A DNA stretch of 64,000 nucleotides from Lentiprolixibacter aurantiacus (GTDB lineage: Bacteria > Bacteroidota > Bacteroidia > Flavobacteriales > Flavobacteriaceae): NCBI RefSeq assembly GCF_026241225.1, contig NZ_JAPFQP010000002.1, positions 476,926-540,925 of the forward strand. The letters run 5' to 3'. Both the position numbers and the translations under genes were made by a program. The notes beneath the pieces are model-generated. The model saw nothing but the letters and a program-made list of their open reading frames with translations. It searched no databases and was not told where the DNA came from. Below, in pieces: positions 9,542 to 18,350 of this stretch (position 1 is the stretch's first letter; every line of letters begins with the position of its first letter).

Positions 9542-10138
9542 ATGCTGGTTGAAAAACTCAAACATTTACGGGTTATTCTCGCTTCCGGGTCCCCGCGCAG
9601 GCAGCAACTTCTCAATGAGATGGGTATCGCTTTTACCTTATTTAAAAATACAGTTGATGAGGACTACCCCCTTCATCTTCAAGGAGAAGCTATTCCATCT
9701 TACCTGGCCAAAAAGAAGGCTGAAGCTCTTTTAAACCGGCTAAAACCCAATGACATTCTCATTACTGCTGATACTGTAGTCTGGCACAAAGGAAGTTCAT
9801 TGGAAAAGCCTGCAGGTAAAACCGAAGCTCAGGCCATGTTGAAGGCATTGTCTGGCGACTGGCATGAGGTATTCACTTCCGTTTGTATTACGCATGCGGG
9901 TAAACATCAGGTGGTTTCAGACATTACCCGGGTGAAATTTGCATCCCTTGGTCAGGAAGAGATTAACTTTTATATAGACCAGTACAAACCCTTTGACAAG
10001 GCCGGAGGGTATGGAATACAGGAATGGCTGGGCCTGGTGGGCATAGAGGAAATATCAGGATCTTACACCAACGTTGTAGGCTTACCCACCCAAAAACTTT
10101 ACAAAACGTTAATGGACATGGTCGTACCTCCTGCATAA
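9542..10138 (+). CDS. maf: Maf-like nucleotide pyrophosphatase
   Basis: 198 residues, full length. The Maf signature is clear: ILASGSPRRQQLL near the N-terminus, the catalytic ITADTVVW near residue 77, KPAGKTEAQAML, and the GGYGIQEW motif near residue 155. Maf proteins hydrolyse non-canonical or modified nucleoside triphosphates (dTTP, UTP or m7GTP types) to monophosphates in the cytoplasm, a house-cleaning role. The subtype cannot be fixed by eye. Third gene of the 8263-11126 operon. Confidence 0.9.
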   Translation: MLVEKLKHLRVILASGSPRRQQLLNEMGIAFTLFKNTVDEDYPLHLQGEAIPSYLAKKKAEALLNRLKPNDILITADTVVWHKGSSLEKPAGKTEAQAMLKALSGDWHEVFTSVCITHAGKHQVVSDITRVKFASLGQEEINFYIDQYKPFDKAGGYGIQEWLGLVGIEEISGSYTNVVGLPTQKLYKTLMDMVVPPA

Positions 10139-10163
10139 GGTACTTTCGTTAAAAATTTAAGCT

Positions 10164-11126
10164 ATGAAAAGATTGGCCAAATACGGCGTATTACTGTCCC
10201 TTGTTTTTATATCAGGATTCCTTTTGTACGGTTGCAACGATACCGCGAAAGCCAGCGCGACTGAAGTAAAATCTTCACCTGATCTGACAAAGCCAACTGC
10301 ACCGCCTAAAGCAAACGCCATTTCCAAAGAGTTTAAATCGTACTGGTATGCAGGGGAAGCAGAGGTAAGCAGTTTTGAACTGGAATTGCTTCGCTATGGG
10401 GAGCTTAGAAAGGGACACGCTGTTCAGGTGTTCGTTACTGAACCCTTCCTTGCTGAAGAGCAGGTCAAAGCCAATTACAGCAGAGCCGATAATATTCCTG
10501 TGCTTAAATTGAATAATGTAAAAAAGTTCCTGACCGGTATCTACCCTTATTCCATAATGACAAGTACTTTCTCACCAGTCCGCCAGCCAGATCATGCCTT
10601 GAAGGTTACCAATTCCGTGCAGGAGTGGTGCGGACAGGTATATACCCAGATAAACAACAGGGATGTTTTTGAGGTTGTTTCCCATTCCTATTTTGAGGGA
10701 GAGGCAGATCAAAGCCTGAGCCTTGAAAAAGCGGTCCTGGAAGATGAGCTCTGGAATTTAATCCGTCTAAGGCCGGAAACATTGCCCACTGGAAATTTTA
10801 AAGCCATTCCTTCCCTGGAATATTTGCGGCTAAACCATAAAAAAATTACTACTTACTCCGTTACGGCAAAAAGAACGTTTGAAGATGGCAGAGTAAATTA
10901 TATGCTCAATTATCCCGAACTGGGCCGTTCACTGCAGATTAGCTATGCCCTGGAGTTTCCCCATCAGATAGAGGGTTGGACTGAAAGCCTAGGCAGCCGA
11001 TCAGGAGGTAACGCAAGAACTATTACTTCAACAGCACGTCGCATAAAAACCATAAAAACTCCTTATTGGCAAAAAAACAGTAACAGGGACGTTATTTTAA
11101 GGGACTCCTTAGGGTTACCACAATAG
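10164..11126 (+). CDS. Predicted lipoprotein encoded next to maf
   Basis: 320 residues with a type II signal peptide: basic start KRLAKYG, hydrophobic core, lipobox LLYGC with the lipid Cys at about residue 24. A low-complexity Ser/Thr/Pro/Ala linker follows, then a soluble beta-rich domain (WCGQVYTQINNRD, ITTYSVTAKRTFEDG). I do not recognise a characterised function. It has no Maf motif, so any naming as a Maf protein would be carried over from its neighbour. It lies 25 bases after maf. Confidence 0.8.
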   Translation: MKRLAKYGVLLSLVFISGFLLYGCNDTAKASATEVKSSPDLTKPTAPPKANAISKEFKSYWYAGEAEVSSFELELLRYGELRKGHAVQVFVTEPFLAEEQVKANYSRADNIPVLKLNNVKKFLTGIYPYSIMTSTFSPVRQPDHALKVTNSVQEWCGQVYTQINNRDVFEVVSHSYFEGEADQSLSLEKAVLEDELWNLIRLRPETLPTGNFKAIPSLEYLRLNHKKITTYSVTAKRTFEDGRVNYMLNYPELGRSLQISYALEFPHQIEGWTESLGSRSGGNARTITSTARRIKTIKTPYWQKNSNRDVILRDSLGLPQ

Positions 11127-11178
11127 GAACCGGCTGTTAAAGAAGTGTAAAATACCCCGTGAGGGCACGCAATCTTTC

Positions 11179-11186
11179 TATCTTTG
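11179..11186 (+). promoter_or_regulatory. Candidate -7 promoter box of the PIG-L gene
   Basis: TATCTTTG fits TAnnTTTG exactly, 23 bases before the ATG at 11210. This argues for that ATG over the in-frame GTG at 11159, which would lie upstream of the box. No TTG at -33 was found. Confidence 0.4.
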
Positions 11187-11209
11187 GGTACCAGCTAACT
11201 GTATATTTT

Positions 11210-13741
11210 ATGCGGAAGTCCTACCTTATCCTCCTGGGGAGTATATTTATCCTTTCTACAACACTGGCCCAGGCACCTAAAAAGCATAGCTCATCTGAGT
11301 CGTACCAGCTCTTGGAAAAACTGAATTTCCTGGGGTCGGCCCTTTATATAGCCGCTCACCCTGACGATGAAAATACAAGACTGATATCCTACCTTTCAAA
11401 CGAGCTCAAAGCGCGTACCGGATACCTTTCAATAACCCGTGGTGACGGGGGTCAGAATTTGATCGGAACGGAACTGCGAGAATTACTGGGTGTTCTTAGG
11501 ACTCAGGAATTACTGGCGGCAAGACGTGTTGACGGGGGGGAACAATTCTTTACAAGGGCCAATGATTTTGGGTACTCCAAACACCCTAATGAAACTCTTC
11601 GTATTTGGGATAAGGAGGCCGTGCTCGGTGATGTGGTACGAGTCATAAGGAATTTCCGTCCGGATATCATTATTAACCGTTTTGACCACCGTACCCCCGG
11701 TTCAACGCATGGGCACCATACCTCATCCGCAATTTTGAGTGTTGAGGCCTTTGACATCGCCGGGTCCAAAGAGGCTTATGCAGAACAACTGCAGACATTA
11801 TCACCATGGCAGCCCAGGCGCATTTTCTTCAATACTTCATGGTGGTTCTATGGCAGCCCTGAAAATTTTGAAAAGGCCAACAAGGACAATATGCTCCAAT
11901 TCGATATTGGCACTTACTACCCCATGAAGGGCCTTTCCAACAATGAGATTGCTGCGAAAGCAAGCAGTCAGCACCTAAGCCAGGGATTTGGCAGGGTCTC
12001 AGAAAGGGGATCTCAACCTGAATATATTGAATTGCTCAAGGGGGACCTTCCAGAGGACAAAACAGATCTTTTTGACGGGATCAATACTACTTGGACCCGA
12101 GTGTCCGGGGGTAAAGCCATTGGCGAAATCCTGGATAAGGTACAGGCCAATTTCAATTTTAAAGATCCATCAACGCATCTTCCCGAATTAATGAAGGCTT
12201 ATGATTTGATCACTGAGCTGGAAGATGCCCACTGGCGTGCAATCAAAACACGCCAGATGCAGGAATTGATCGTTGCGGTATCCGGGCTTTTTATCGAGGT
12301 TTCAGCAGCTGCCTCGGAGGCAACCCCGGGAAGTACGGCAGACCTCAATATTGAACTGGTTAACCGCAGTAAAGCCAATATGCGTCTGGTTTCTGTACAA
12401 CTTGCCAATGGAAGGACGGACAGGAGAACTATTGAACTGGTCAATAACCAAAAGACAGAATTTACATTACAGACTCAAATAAATCCAAACACAACCTATA
12501 CCAGTCCCTACTGGCTGGCAAAAAAAGGATCGCTGGGAATGTACAAGGTGGCAGACCCTGATCTCATAGGGAAACCGGAAACACCTCGTGCACTGGTGGT
12601 TTCTTTCAATATGGAGATCGAAGGAAAACCCATAACCTTTGATCGAGATGTCATCCATAGATACTCCAAACCCGATAAAGGTGAGCTCTATGAACCTTTT
12701 GAAATCCTTCCGGCTGCCACTGCAAGTTTCAAGGACAAGGTGCTTTTATTCACGGACGTCACTCCTAAAGAGGTTCCGGTAACCGTTGTTGCCCACAAGG
12801 ATAATGTGGAAGGAGAGGTTGAGCTTAAAACAGCAGAGGGTTGGAAGGTTGATCAGTCTATTCAGAGGTTTTCCATTGACAGGAAAGGAGAGGCTGTTAC
12901 GCTGAATTTTATGCTTGAGCCACCTACAGGCGAAGCAGAAGAATATATCTACCCGATTATAAGGATTAACGGCAAGGAGATCACCCACCAATTGGAGGTT
13001 ATCCCCTACTCCCATATCCCAAAGCAGTCGGTACTGCTGCCTGCTGAAGTTAAAGTAGTGCGCCTCAACCTGAATAGAGCGGGAGAAAATATTGCTTATA
13101 TACCGGGAGCCGGAGATAATGTTGCGGAGAGTTTAAGGCAAATAGGTTATCATGTTCAGGTTTTGGAACCTGAACAGATCCAGCAGGGAGAACTTGATAA
13201 ATTTGATGCCGTAGTGGTCGGAATCAGGGCCTACAATGTATCCGAGGACCTGAAGTTCCGGCAACCCTTACTTTTTGAGTACGTGGAAAACGGAGGCACC
13301 CTGGTTCTGCAATACAATACTGCAGGCCGCAGGGACAGACCCTATGAAGAACTCGCTCCATACCCCATCCAACTCTCCAGGGACCGGGTAACAGATGAGA
13401 ATTCTGAGGTAATCTTTCTGGCTGGGGACCATCCCGTACTGAACTTTCCCAATACAATTACCAAAAAGGATTTTGATGGCTGGGTGCAGGAACGCGGCTT
13501 GTATTTCCCTAATGAGTGGGACGAGCGTTTTACTCCTGTTTTATCAATGAATGATGAGGGAGAATCTCCAAAATCGGGCAGCTTATTAGTCGCACCCTAT
13601 GGAAAAGGTCATTATATTTATACAGGGCTGAGTTTTTTCAGGGAACTACCTGCCGGGGTACCAGGAGCGTTCAAGTTATTTACCAACATCCTTTCAATAG
13701 GCAAGCAAGACCTGAAAAAGAAACCCAATATAAAGGGATAA
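11210..13741 (+). CDS. Secreted PIG-L family deacetylase, multidomain
   Basis: 843 residues from ATG 11210, whose product starts with a good signal peptide (MRKSYLILLGSIFILS...LAQA). Residues about 35-290 are a PIG-L/LmbE zinc deacetylase with AHPDDE (His50) and the second metal motif GSTHGHHTS. The middle is beta-sandwich-like (SAAASEATPGSTADLNIEL, PVTVVAHKDN), and the end (about 640-840) resembles a class I glutamine amidotransferase-like fold (LRQIGYHVQVLE, FDAVVVGIRAYN, GGTLVLQYN). It probably removes N-acetyl groups from an amino sugar conjugate in the periplasm; the substrate is not known. It is followed at once by a microprotein and a symporter, suggesting uptake of a product. Confidence 0.85.
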   Translation: MRKSYLILLGSIFILSTTLAQAPKKHSSSESYQLLEKLNFLGSALYIAAHPDDENTRLISYLSNELKARTGYLSITRGDGGQNLIGTELRELLGVLRTQELLAARRVDGGEQFFTRANDFGYSKHPNETLRIWDKEAVLGDVVRVIRNFRPDIIINRFDHRTPGSTHGHHTSSAILSVEAFDIAGSKEAYAEQLQTLSPWQPRRIFFNTSWWFYGSPENFEKANKDNMLQFDIGTYYPMKGLSNNEIAAKASSQHLSQGFGRVSERGSQPEYIELLKGDLPEDKTDLFDGINTTWTRVSGGKAIGEILDKVQANFNFKDPSTHLPELMKAYDLITELEDAHWRAIKTRQMQELIVAVSGLFIEVSAAASEATPGSTADLNIELVNRSKANMRLVSVQLANGRTDRRTIELVNNQKTEFTLQTQINPNTTYTSPYWLAKKGSLGMYKVADPDLIGKPETPRALVVSFNMEIEGKPITFDRDVIHRYSKPDKGELYEPFEILPAATASFKDKVLLFTDVTPKEVPVTVVAHKDNVEGEVELKTAEGWKVDQSIQRFSIDRKGEAVTLNFMLEPPTGEAEEYIYPIIRINGKEITHQLEVIPYSHIPKQSVLLPAEVKVVRLNLNRAGENIAYIPGAGDNVAESLRQIGYHVQVLEPEQIQQGELDKFDAVVVGIRAYNVSEDLKFRQPLLFEYVENGGTLVLQYNTAGRRDRPYEELAPYPIQLSRDRVTDENSEVIFLAGDHPVLNFPNTITKKDFDGWVQERGLYFPNEWDERFTPVLSMNDEGESPKSGSLLVAPYGKGHYIYTGLSFFRELPAGVPGAFKLFTNILSIGKQDLKKKPNIKG

Positions 13742-13742
13742 T

Positions 13743-13844
13743 ATGAAACACGATTTTATCTGGAAAAAAGCATACACCTGGGTTCTTGTTTTGAATGCCC
13801 TGTATATCCTTTCCTTTTATCTAATCATGAAAGGATACCTGTAG
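13743..13844 (+). CDS. 33-residue single-helix membrane microprotein
   Basis: A short ORF fills the space between the deacetylase stop (13741) and the symporter start (13846) with one base either side. The product is KHDFIWKKAYT, then one hydrophobic helix of about 19 residues (WVLVLNALYILSFYLIM), then KGYL. The basic, aromatic N-terminus suggests the N-in orientation. The tight fit between two genes argues for real translation, with coupling to the symporter. It may be a small subunit or stabiliser of the symporter, by analogy with other small partners of transporters; this is inference. Confidence 0.65.
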   Translation: MKHDFIWKKAYTWVLVLNALYILSFYLIMKGYL

Positions 13845-13845
13845 G

Positions 13846-15570
13846 ATGGCTTCACTGGACTGGATAATATTATCAGGGGCACTCCTTTTCATTGTGATCT
13901 ACGGTGTGCTGAGGACCCGCGGCAGCAAAGATGTTTCGGACTATGTGCTGGGCGGCAAAAAGGCTAAATGGTGGACTATTGGTCTTTCCGTTATGGCCAC
14001 ACAGGCCAGCGCCATCACCTTCCTTTCTACTCCGGGCCAGGCTTTCCATGACGGGATGGGCTTTGTGCAATTCTATTTTGGCCTTCCATTGGCCATGATT
14101 ATCATATGCATTGTATTCATTCCACTGTACCACAGGCTGAAAGTCTATACAGCTTATGAATTCCTCGAAAAGCGCTTCGATCTTAAAACCCGTACTCTGG
14201 CTGCTATACTCTTCCTTATCCAGAGAGGACTCGCTGCAGGAATTACCATTTTTGCGCCTTCCATAATCCTTTCTGCCGTATTGGGATGGGATCTGCGTAC
14301 CCTGAATATTATCATTGGCCTCCTGGTTATTATTTACACGGTTTCCGGCGGAACCAAAGCCGTAAGCGTTACGCATAAGCAACAGATGTTTATTATCATG
14401 ACCGGAATGATCATGGCCTTTTTCTTTATCCTTGGGTACCTCCCTGCAGATATCACTTTTGACAAGGCTATGAAAATTGCTGGTGCCAGTGGAAAGTTGG
14501 AAATACTGAATTTTGACCTCGATACTTCCAGCAGGTATACCTTCTGGAGCGGTATCACCGGAGGTCTTTTCCTCGCTCTGGCCTATTTCGGAACTGATCA
14601 AAGCCAGGTACAGCGATATCTGTCCGGCCAATCCGTTAGGGAAAGCCAATTGGGGCTTATTTTCAATGCCATTTTCAAGATACCCATGCAGTTCTTTATA
14701 CTGCTGGTGGGCGTGATGGTTTTTGTTTTTTACCAGTACAATCCCTCCCCGCTGAACTTCAACCCAGCTGCAACGGAGGCTATTCTCAATTCCGATCGGG
14801 CAGAAGAATACCAGCTTCTCCAACAGGGGCATCTGGAAATTGAAAAAGAGAAAAAGGCAGCTCAGGATTCCTATTCCCTTGCTCTTGACTCTGGAAATCA
14901 GGATGAGATCCGCGGCGCCGAGACCCTGCTTACGGAAGTTATACAGATTGAAAAAAATAACCGGGATGCGGCACGGAGCCTTATTGCCAAAGCAGATGAT
15001 GTTGTTGAGACCAATGACAAAGACTATGTCTTTATCCATTTCATCCTCAACTATCTGCCCACGGGCCTAATTGGCTTGCTGCTGGCGGTAATCCTGTCTG
15101 CTGCCATGTCTTCCACGGCTTCGGAACTCAATGCTCTTGGAACCATAACCGCTATAGACCTTTACAAGCGAAACAGAAAAGATTCCTTTGCAGCCAAACA
15201 TTATGTAATGGCCTCCAAAGGGTTTACCCTACTTTGGGGTATAATAGCAATACTGATTGCCTGCGTCGCGAACCTGTTTGATAACCTGATACAATTAGTG
15301 AATATTATCGGATCTATATTCTACGGTAACGTGCTGGGGATTTTCCTTCTGGCATTCTTCTTCAAGTTTGTAAGGGGCAATTCGGTTTTTATTGCAGCAA
15401 TTGCCACACAGGTAATTGTTATTATAGGATTTAGCCTGGATTGGATGTCGTACCTCTGGTTAAACGCCTTCGGTTGTGGTTTGGTGATCCTGTTGGCCTT
15501 ACTGCTGGAGGTTTTTGACCGTTTCCAGAATAATCCTACCCTCGATAACATAAAAAAACCGACGGGTTAA
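13846..15570 (+). CDS. Sodium:solute symporter (SSS family)
   Basis: 574 residues with about 13-14 hydrophobic helices, the SSS/SLC5 layout. Typical motifs include the early YVLGGKKAKWWTIGLSVMAT, GGLFLALAYFGTDQSQVQRYLSG near residue 240, and SAAMSSTASELNALGT near residue 420 that forms part of the Na+ site. Between helices, residues about 300-385 form a charged, coiled-coil-like insertion (EIEKEKKAAQDSY). It likely imports a sugar or related solute with Na+. With the upstream deacetylase and microprotein it looks like an operon for recovery of an amino-sugar product, but the substrate is not shown. Confidence 0.88.
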   Translation: MASLDWIILSGALLFIVIYGVLRTRGSKDVSDYVLGGKKAKWWTIGLSVMATQASAITFLSTPGQAFHDGMGFVQFYFGLPLAMIIICIVFIPLYHRLKVYTAYEFLEKRFDLKTRTLAAILFLIQRGLAAGITIFAPSIILSAVLGWDLRTLNIIIGLLVIIYTVSGGTKAVSVTHKQQMFIIMTGMIMAFFFILGYLPADITFDKAMKIAGASGKLEILNFDLDTSSRYTFWSGITGGLFLALAYFGTDQSQVQRYLSGQSVRESQLGLIFNAIFKIPMQFFILLVGVMVFVFYQYNPSPLNFNPAATEAILNSDRAEEYQLLQQGHLEIEKEKKAAQDSYSLALDSGNQDEIRGAETLLTEVIQIEKNNRDAARSLIAKADDVVETNDKDYVFIHFILNYLPTGLIGLLLAVILSAAMSSTASELNALGTITAIDLYKRNRKDSFAAKHYVMASKGFTLLWGIIAILIACVANLFDNLIQLVNIIGSIFYGNVLGIFLLAFFFKFVRGNSVFIAAIATQVIVIIGFSLDWMSYLWLNAFGCGLVILLALLLEVFDRFQNNPTLDNIKKPTG

Positions 15571-15587
15571 TGACCGCCGGTCTTTCT
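15552..15587 (-). terminator. Bidirectional terminator between the symporter and the DUF2911 gene
   Basis: Stem ACCGACGG / CCGCCGGT (one mismatch) with an 8-base loop, spanning the symporter stop. Read leftward it ends in a run of seven T, good for the DUF2911 gene whose stop is at 15607; read rightward it is followed by CTTTCTT. Confidence 0.5.
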
Positions 15588-15606
15588 TAAGCTGTTTTCT
15601 CTTGGA

Positions 15607-16449
15607 TTACATTGCACCCCATTCTTTGAGGGAATCCATGTTCATTTTTACATAATCCGCATTGTTGGCTGCCTTGGCATCTGCCAGTGATTTTTTAGCA
15701 GCTTTGATAGCTCCGGCCTTATCTCCCATCTTAGCATAAATAAGGGACTGTTGTCTGCTCATCCAAAAGGCCTGGTCGTTCATAGAAACGGCTTTGTCAA
15801 TCCACATCTTGGCCTTGTTCAGATCCAAATCCTCCTGTAAATAGTAAAGGGCTGCAGAGAAATAGTCGTTAGCGGACGGCCCACCCATGGCGGCTTCGAT
15901 GCTTTGTTGTGCCTTAGCTCTGGTAGGAACCGCAAAAGGTACTCCTACTAAGGTTTTTTCCCACATCATACCCAGCGCGGCCCCGTTATTGGTAAGATTG
16001 TAGAAATTCATAGTAAATGTTTGGACATCGTCCGCAAGTGCGTATACCGGAACATTTATCTGTGCCGCTATCTTTGATTCATCCCAGTTAGAAGGTGTGC
16101 CTCCACCTGCTGTATCGGTGTAGAAGTAAATGTCCCAGCTGGATTGTCCTGGTTTGGTGAAAATCGCATACGTGCCGGCCTTAAGTGTAGTTTCACCAAT
16201 GGTTACATCATCACTAAAGGTAATTTTAGTTCGTGCATTGGCACCGGTACGCCAGACCTTATCAAATGGTACCAGGTCTCCAAAAATGGTGCGGCCTCTC
16301 ATGGATGGCCTGGAATACTCCAGGGTTACATCAGTAAGTCCAACTACCTGGTGAATTTTGGAAAATGGACTGGGCTGTGGGGTGGAAATTTGCCCCTGCA
16401 GGCTAAAAGACATTACTGCAGCAGCTACTAAAAGCAATAATTTTTTCAT
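15607..16449 (-). CDS. Exported DUF2911 domain protein
   Basis: 280 residues from the ATG at 16449; an in-frame start at 16476 was rejected because a promoter box lies there and the signal peptide begins at 16449 (MKKLLLLVAAAVMSFSLQGQ). Residues about 25-180 are DUF2911 (VTLEYSRPSMRGR, WRTGANARTKITF, AGTYAIFT). The last 100 residues are helical and TPR-like (AALYYLQEDLDLNKAKMW, AKMGDKAGAIKAAKKSL). It is periplasmic or outer-membrane associated. Function is unknown; the family is common in Bacteroidota. Confidence 0.85.
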   Translation of the reverse strand: MKKLLLLVAAAVMSFSLQGQISTPQPSPFSKIHQVVGLTDVTLEYSRPSMRGRTIFGDLVPFDKVWRTGANARTKITFSDDVTIGETTLKAGTYAIFTKPGQSSWDIYFYTDTAGGGTPSNWDESKIAAQINVPVYALADDVQTFTMNFYNLTNNGAALGMMWEKTLVGVPFAVPTRAKAQQSIEAAMGGPSANDYFSAALYYLQEDLDLNKAKMWIDKAVSMNDQAFWMSRQQSLIYAKMGDKAGAIKAAKKSLADAKAANNADYVKMNMDSLKEWGAM

Positions 16450-16473
16450 ATCAAAAGGTTTACGTGTTCCACA

Positions 16474-16481
16474 CAAAGCTA
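16474..16481 (-). promoter_or_regulatory. Candidate -7 promoter box of the DUF2911 gene
   Basis: On the minus strand this reads TAGCTTTG, an exact TAnnTTTG match, 24 bases before the ATG at 16449. It overlaps the codons of the alternative longer start and so supports the shorter protein. Confidence 0.45.
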
Positions 16482-16539
16482 AAGATTAACGCAGGTGCAG
16501 ATTGTTAAGAAATCCTTAAATAAGCAACGTTTAGACAAT

Positions 16540-17697
16540 TCAATCCAGAAAAAAAGGTTTGGCAATTGTTGTGCCCCGGAGGTAAAAAGCTAGGTAGTAA
16601 ACAGAACTGCTTAATGCAGATATATCAATTTGATTACCAGTGTTTTGATCGCCAATTAGCCCATCTACTCTGCGACCTGTCGTATCAAATATTTCCCAGC
16701 CAATAACCTCCCTGTTGGTTTGCAGGGTATACTCCAGGGTCTTGGTTCCAAAAGGCACGAATACGGACAATTGGGTGCTCACTGTCTCTTCACCGGTATC
16801 ACCGTTATCTTCAGGTTCTTCAACGATATCCTCAGTTTGCAGGCTGAATAGCGAGGGATTTAAAGTGATTGGAGGTGAATCCCTGCTAAAAGCCTCGGAA
16901 GACAGCAAATAGTTGTTTTCATCAATAGCAGCTATGGCCTCAATCTGCGCAAATCCAATATCCAGATTAAAACGTTGTCCCGATCCCGTTAAACTGAAAG
17001 GAGTAGCAAGGTCTGTAAGACGATAGAGGAAAGGCTGTAGTAAAGTGCTGTATCCCACAAAATAAACCACCTCTGACCCCGTATGGTAAGCTGCTCCGGT
17101 TACCAGCCCGTTAATGGCATTGCTGCCTGCACGCTGCGCAATATAATCACCGGGTGTTTTGGGCAACGTATATGCAACAGTTCCAAGGGACTGCCATTGT
17201 TTGGTAAATACAATGAGTTCATCTCCATAAGAAATAAGCGCTTCAGCGTCCCAGTCACTATCGGTTTCCGCATCAAAAACAGTTTGGTCTGCGTACGAAT
17301 AACTAATGACCTCGGCAGTTGCTGCAGTTCCTGTATCCAATTCCGATAAGAGTACACGATAAATCCTCAGGTCCGTCCGGGCACCCAGGTTATTACCAAT
17401 ATCACCGATATAGAGGTAACGCTCATCTCTGGCCAGGTCTTCCCAGTCTATATTCTGCGCTCCGTTAATTTGAATGGTTCTTCGGATGCTGAAATTAAGG
17501 GTGTCAATTTCGTAAATCACTGCTTCTGATCCGGAGTCGTTATGGGTGTAAACCTTACCGTTGTAAAACATAAGACCGGAAGTTTCCCGTATTTCCTGAG
17601 GCAAGGTACCCAGGAAGGACAGTTGTGGTTGTGCTTGAAGGCCAAACCCCAATAGCAATACAAGTATTTGTCCGAACCGGATAATAAGTGTTCCCAT
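16540..17697 (-). CDS. Secreted beta-propeller-like protein with type IX secretion-like C-terminus
   Basis: 385 residues. An N-terminal signal peptide (IIRFGQILVLLLGFGLQAQ) is followed by a domain with propeller-like repeats (SGLMFYNGKVYTHNDSG, DWEDLARDERYLYIGDIGNN, DAEALISYGDELIVFTKQW). An acidic linker (DIVEEPEDNGDTGEE) leads to a C-terminal module of about 75 residues (LEYTLQTNREVIGWEIFDTTGRRV, SSSVYYLAFYLRG) with the pattern of a type A sorting domain. So it is probably carried across the outer membrane by the T9SS. The binding target or activity is not known. Confidence 0.75.
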   Translation of the reverse strand: MGTLIIRFGQILVLLLGFGLQAQPQLSFLGTLPQEIRETSGLMFYNGKVYTHNDSGSEAVIYEIDTLNFSIRRTIQINGAQNIDWEDLARDERYLYIGDIGNNLGARTDLRIYRVLLSELDTGTAATAEVISYSYADQTVFDAETDSDWDAEALISYGDELIVFTKQWQSLGTVAYTLPKTPGDYIAQRAGSNAINGLVTGAAYHTGSEVVYFVGYSTLLQPFLYRLTDLATPFSLTGSGQRFNLDIGFAQIEAIAAIDENNYLLSSEAFSRDSPPITLNPSLFSLQTEDIVEEPEDNGDTGEETVSTQLSVFVPFGTKTLEYTLQTNREVIGWEIFDTTGRRVDGLIGDQNTGNQIDISALSSSVYYLAFYLRGTTIAKPFFLD

Positions 17698-17787
17698 ATC
17701 TCGCGGAAAAGGTACGAAATCGAGCCCAGCACAACCAAAAATTCGGCCATTCCGCTTTTTAAATAGCTGTCTGTATCCAGAATTTAT

Positions 17788-17824
17788 TTTTGTTTAACAA
17801 TATAAAAGCATATATTAAACAAAA
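17788..17824 (+). promoter_or_regulatory. Perfect inverted repeat operator before the SRPBCC-SDR-photolyase operon
   Basis: Arms TTTTGTTTAA (17788-17797) and TTAAACAAAA (17815-17824), separated by 17 AT-rich bases. It sits just upstream of the -7 box at 17831 and covers the place where a -33 element would be, where no TTG is seen. The arms resemble TGTTTA-type sites of MerR/LitR/CarH light regulators that control photolyase operons in related bacteria. No regulator gene is in the window, so the binder is inferred. Confidence 0.6.
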
Positions 17825-17830
17825 TGAGTT

Positions 17831-17838
17831 TATCTTTG
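17831..17838 (+). promoter_or_regulatory. -7 promoter box of the photolyase operon
   Basis: TATCTTTG, an exact TAnnTTTG match, 14 bases before the ATG at 17852. The weak -33 region is occupied by the inverted repeat at 17788-17824, as expected for a regulated promoter. Confidence 0.55.
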
Positions 17839-17851
17839 TTCAAAAGCAAAG

Positions 17852-18349
17852 ATGAAAATCTACTCCTTACATGCCAGACAAGCGCTGCCTATCAAGAGGG
17901 ATCAGGCCTGGGAATTTTTGTCTGATCCGGCTAACCTAAAGGTAATTACCCCAGATCATATGGGTTTTAAGATTCATTCCGGCGCAGAAAGATCCATGTA
18001 TGCAGGACAGATCATACAATATAAAGTTTCTCCTTTTCCAGGATTTACAACCAAGTGGGTAACCGAGATCACTCATGTGGAAAAGGGCTCCTATTTTGTG
18101 GACGAGCAGCGTTTTGGGCCATACAAATTATGGCATCACAAGCATTTTATTCACCAGATTGATGAGGGAATGGAGATGGAAGACCTTATCCATTACAAAC
18201 TACCCCTGGGATGGCTGGGCCAGTTAGCACACCCCATTCTGGTTAAAAAGCAGTTAAAGCAAATCTTTTCCTACCGGGAAGCTAAACTCAAGGAGTTGTT
18301 TGGATCGGTTCCAGGTAAGGAAACCCAACTAAAATTCGATAGTTTTTAA
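17852..18349 (+). CDS. SRPBCC (START/Bet v1-like) family protein
   Basis: 165 residues with the helix-grip pattern of the SRPBCC superfamily: an early QALPIKRDQAWEFLSDPANLKVITPDHM, a central beta section (YKVSPFPGFTTKWVTEITHVE, YFVDEQRFGPYKLWHHKHF) and a long C-terminal helix (IFSYREAKLKELF). Such folds bind a hydrophobic ligand in a pocket. There is no signal peptide. It is the first gene of a tight operon (one base before the SDR gene, which abuts the photolyase), so a role in light or DNA-damage response is likely. The ligand is unknown. Confidence 0.85.
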   Translation: MKIYSLHARQALPIKRDQAWEFLSDPANLKVITPDHMGFKIHSGAERSMYAGQIIQYKVSPFPGFTTKWVTEITHVEKGSYFVDEQRFGPYKLWHHKHFIHQIDEGMEMEDLIHYKLPLGWLGQLAHPILVKKQLKQIFSYREAKLKELFGSVPGKETQLKFDSF

Positions 18350-18350
18350 T

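Noticed and set aside
13873..15039. A 388-codon minus-strand open frame inside the symporter gene
   Set aside because: It is a shadow of the real symporter; the plus-strand frame has membrane helices and family motifs, while this one has none.
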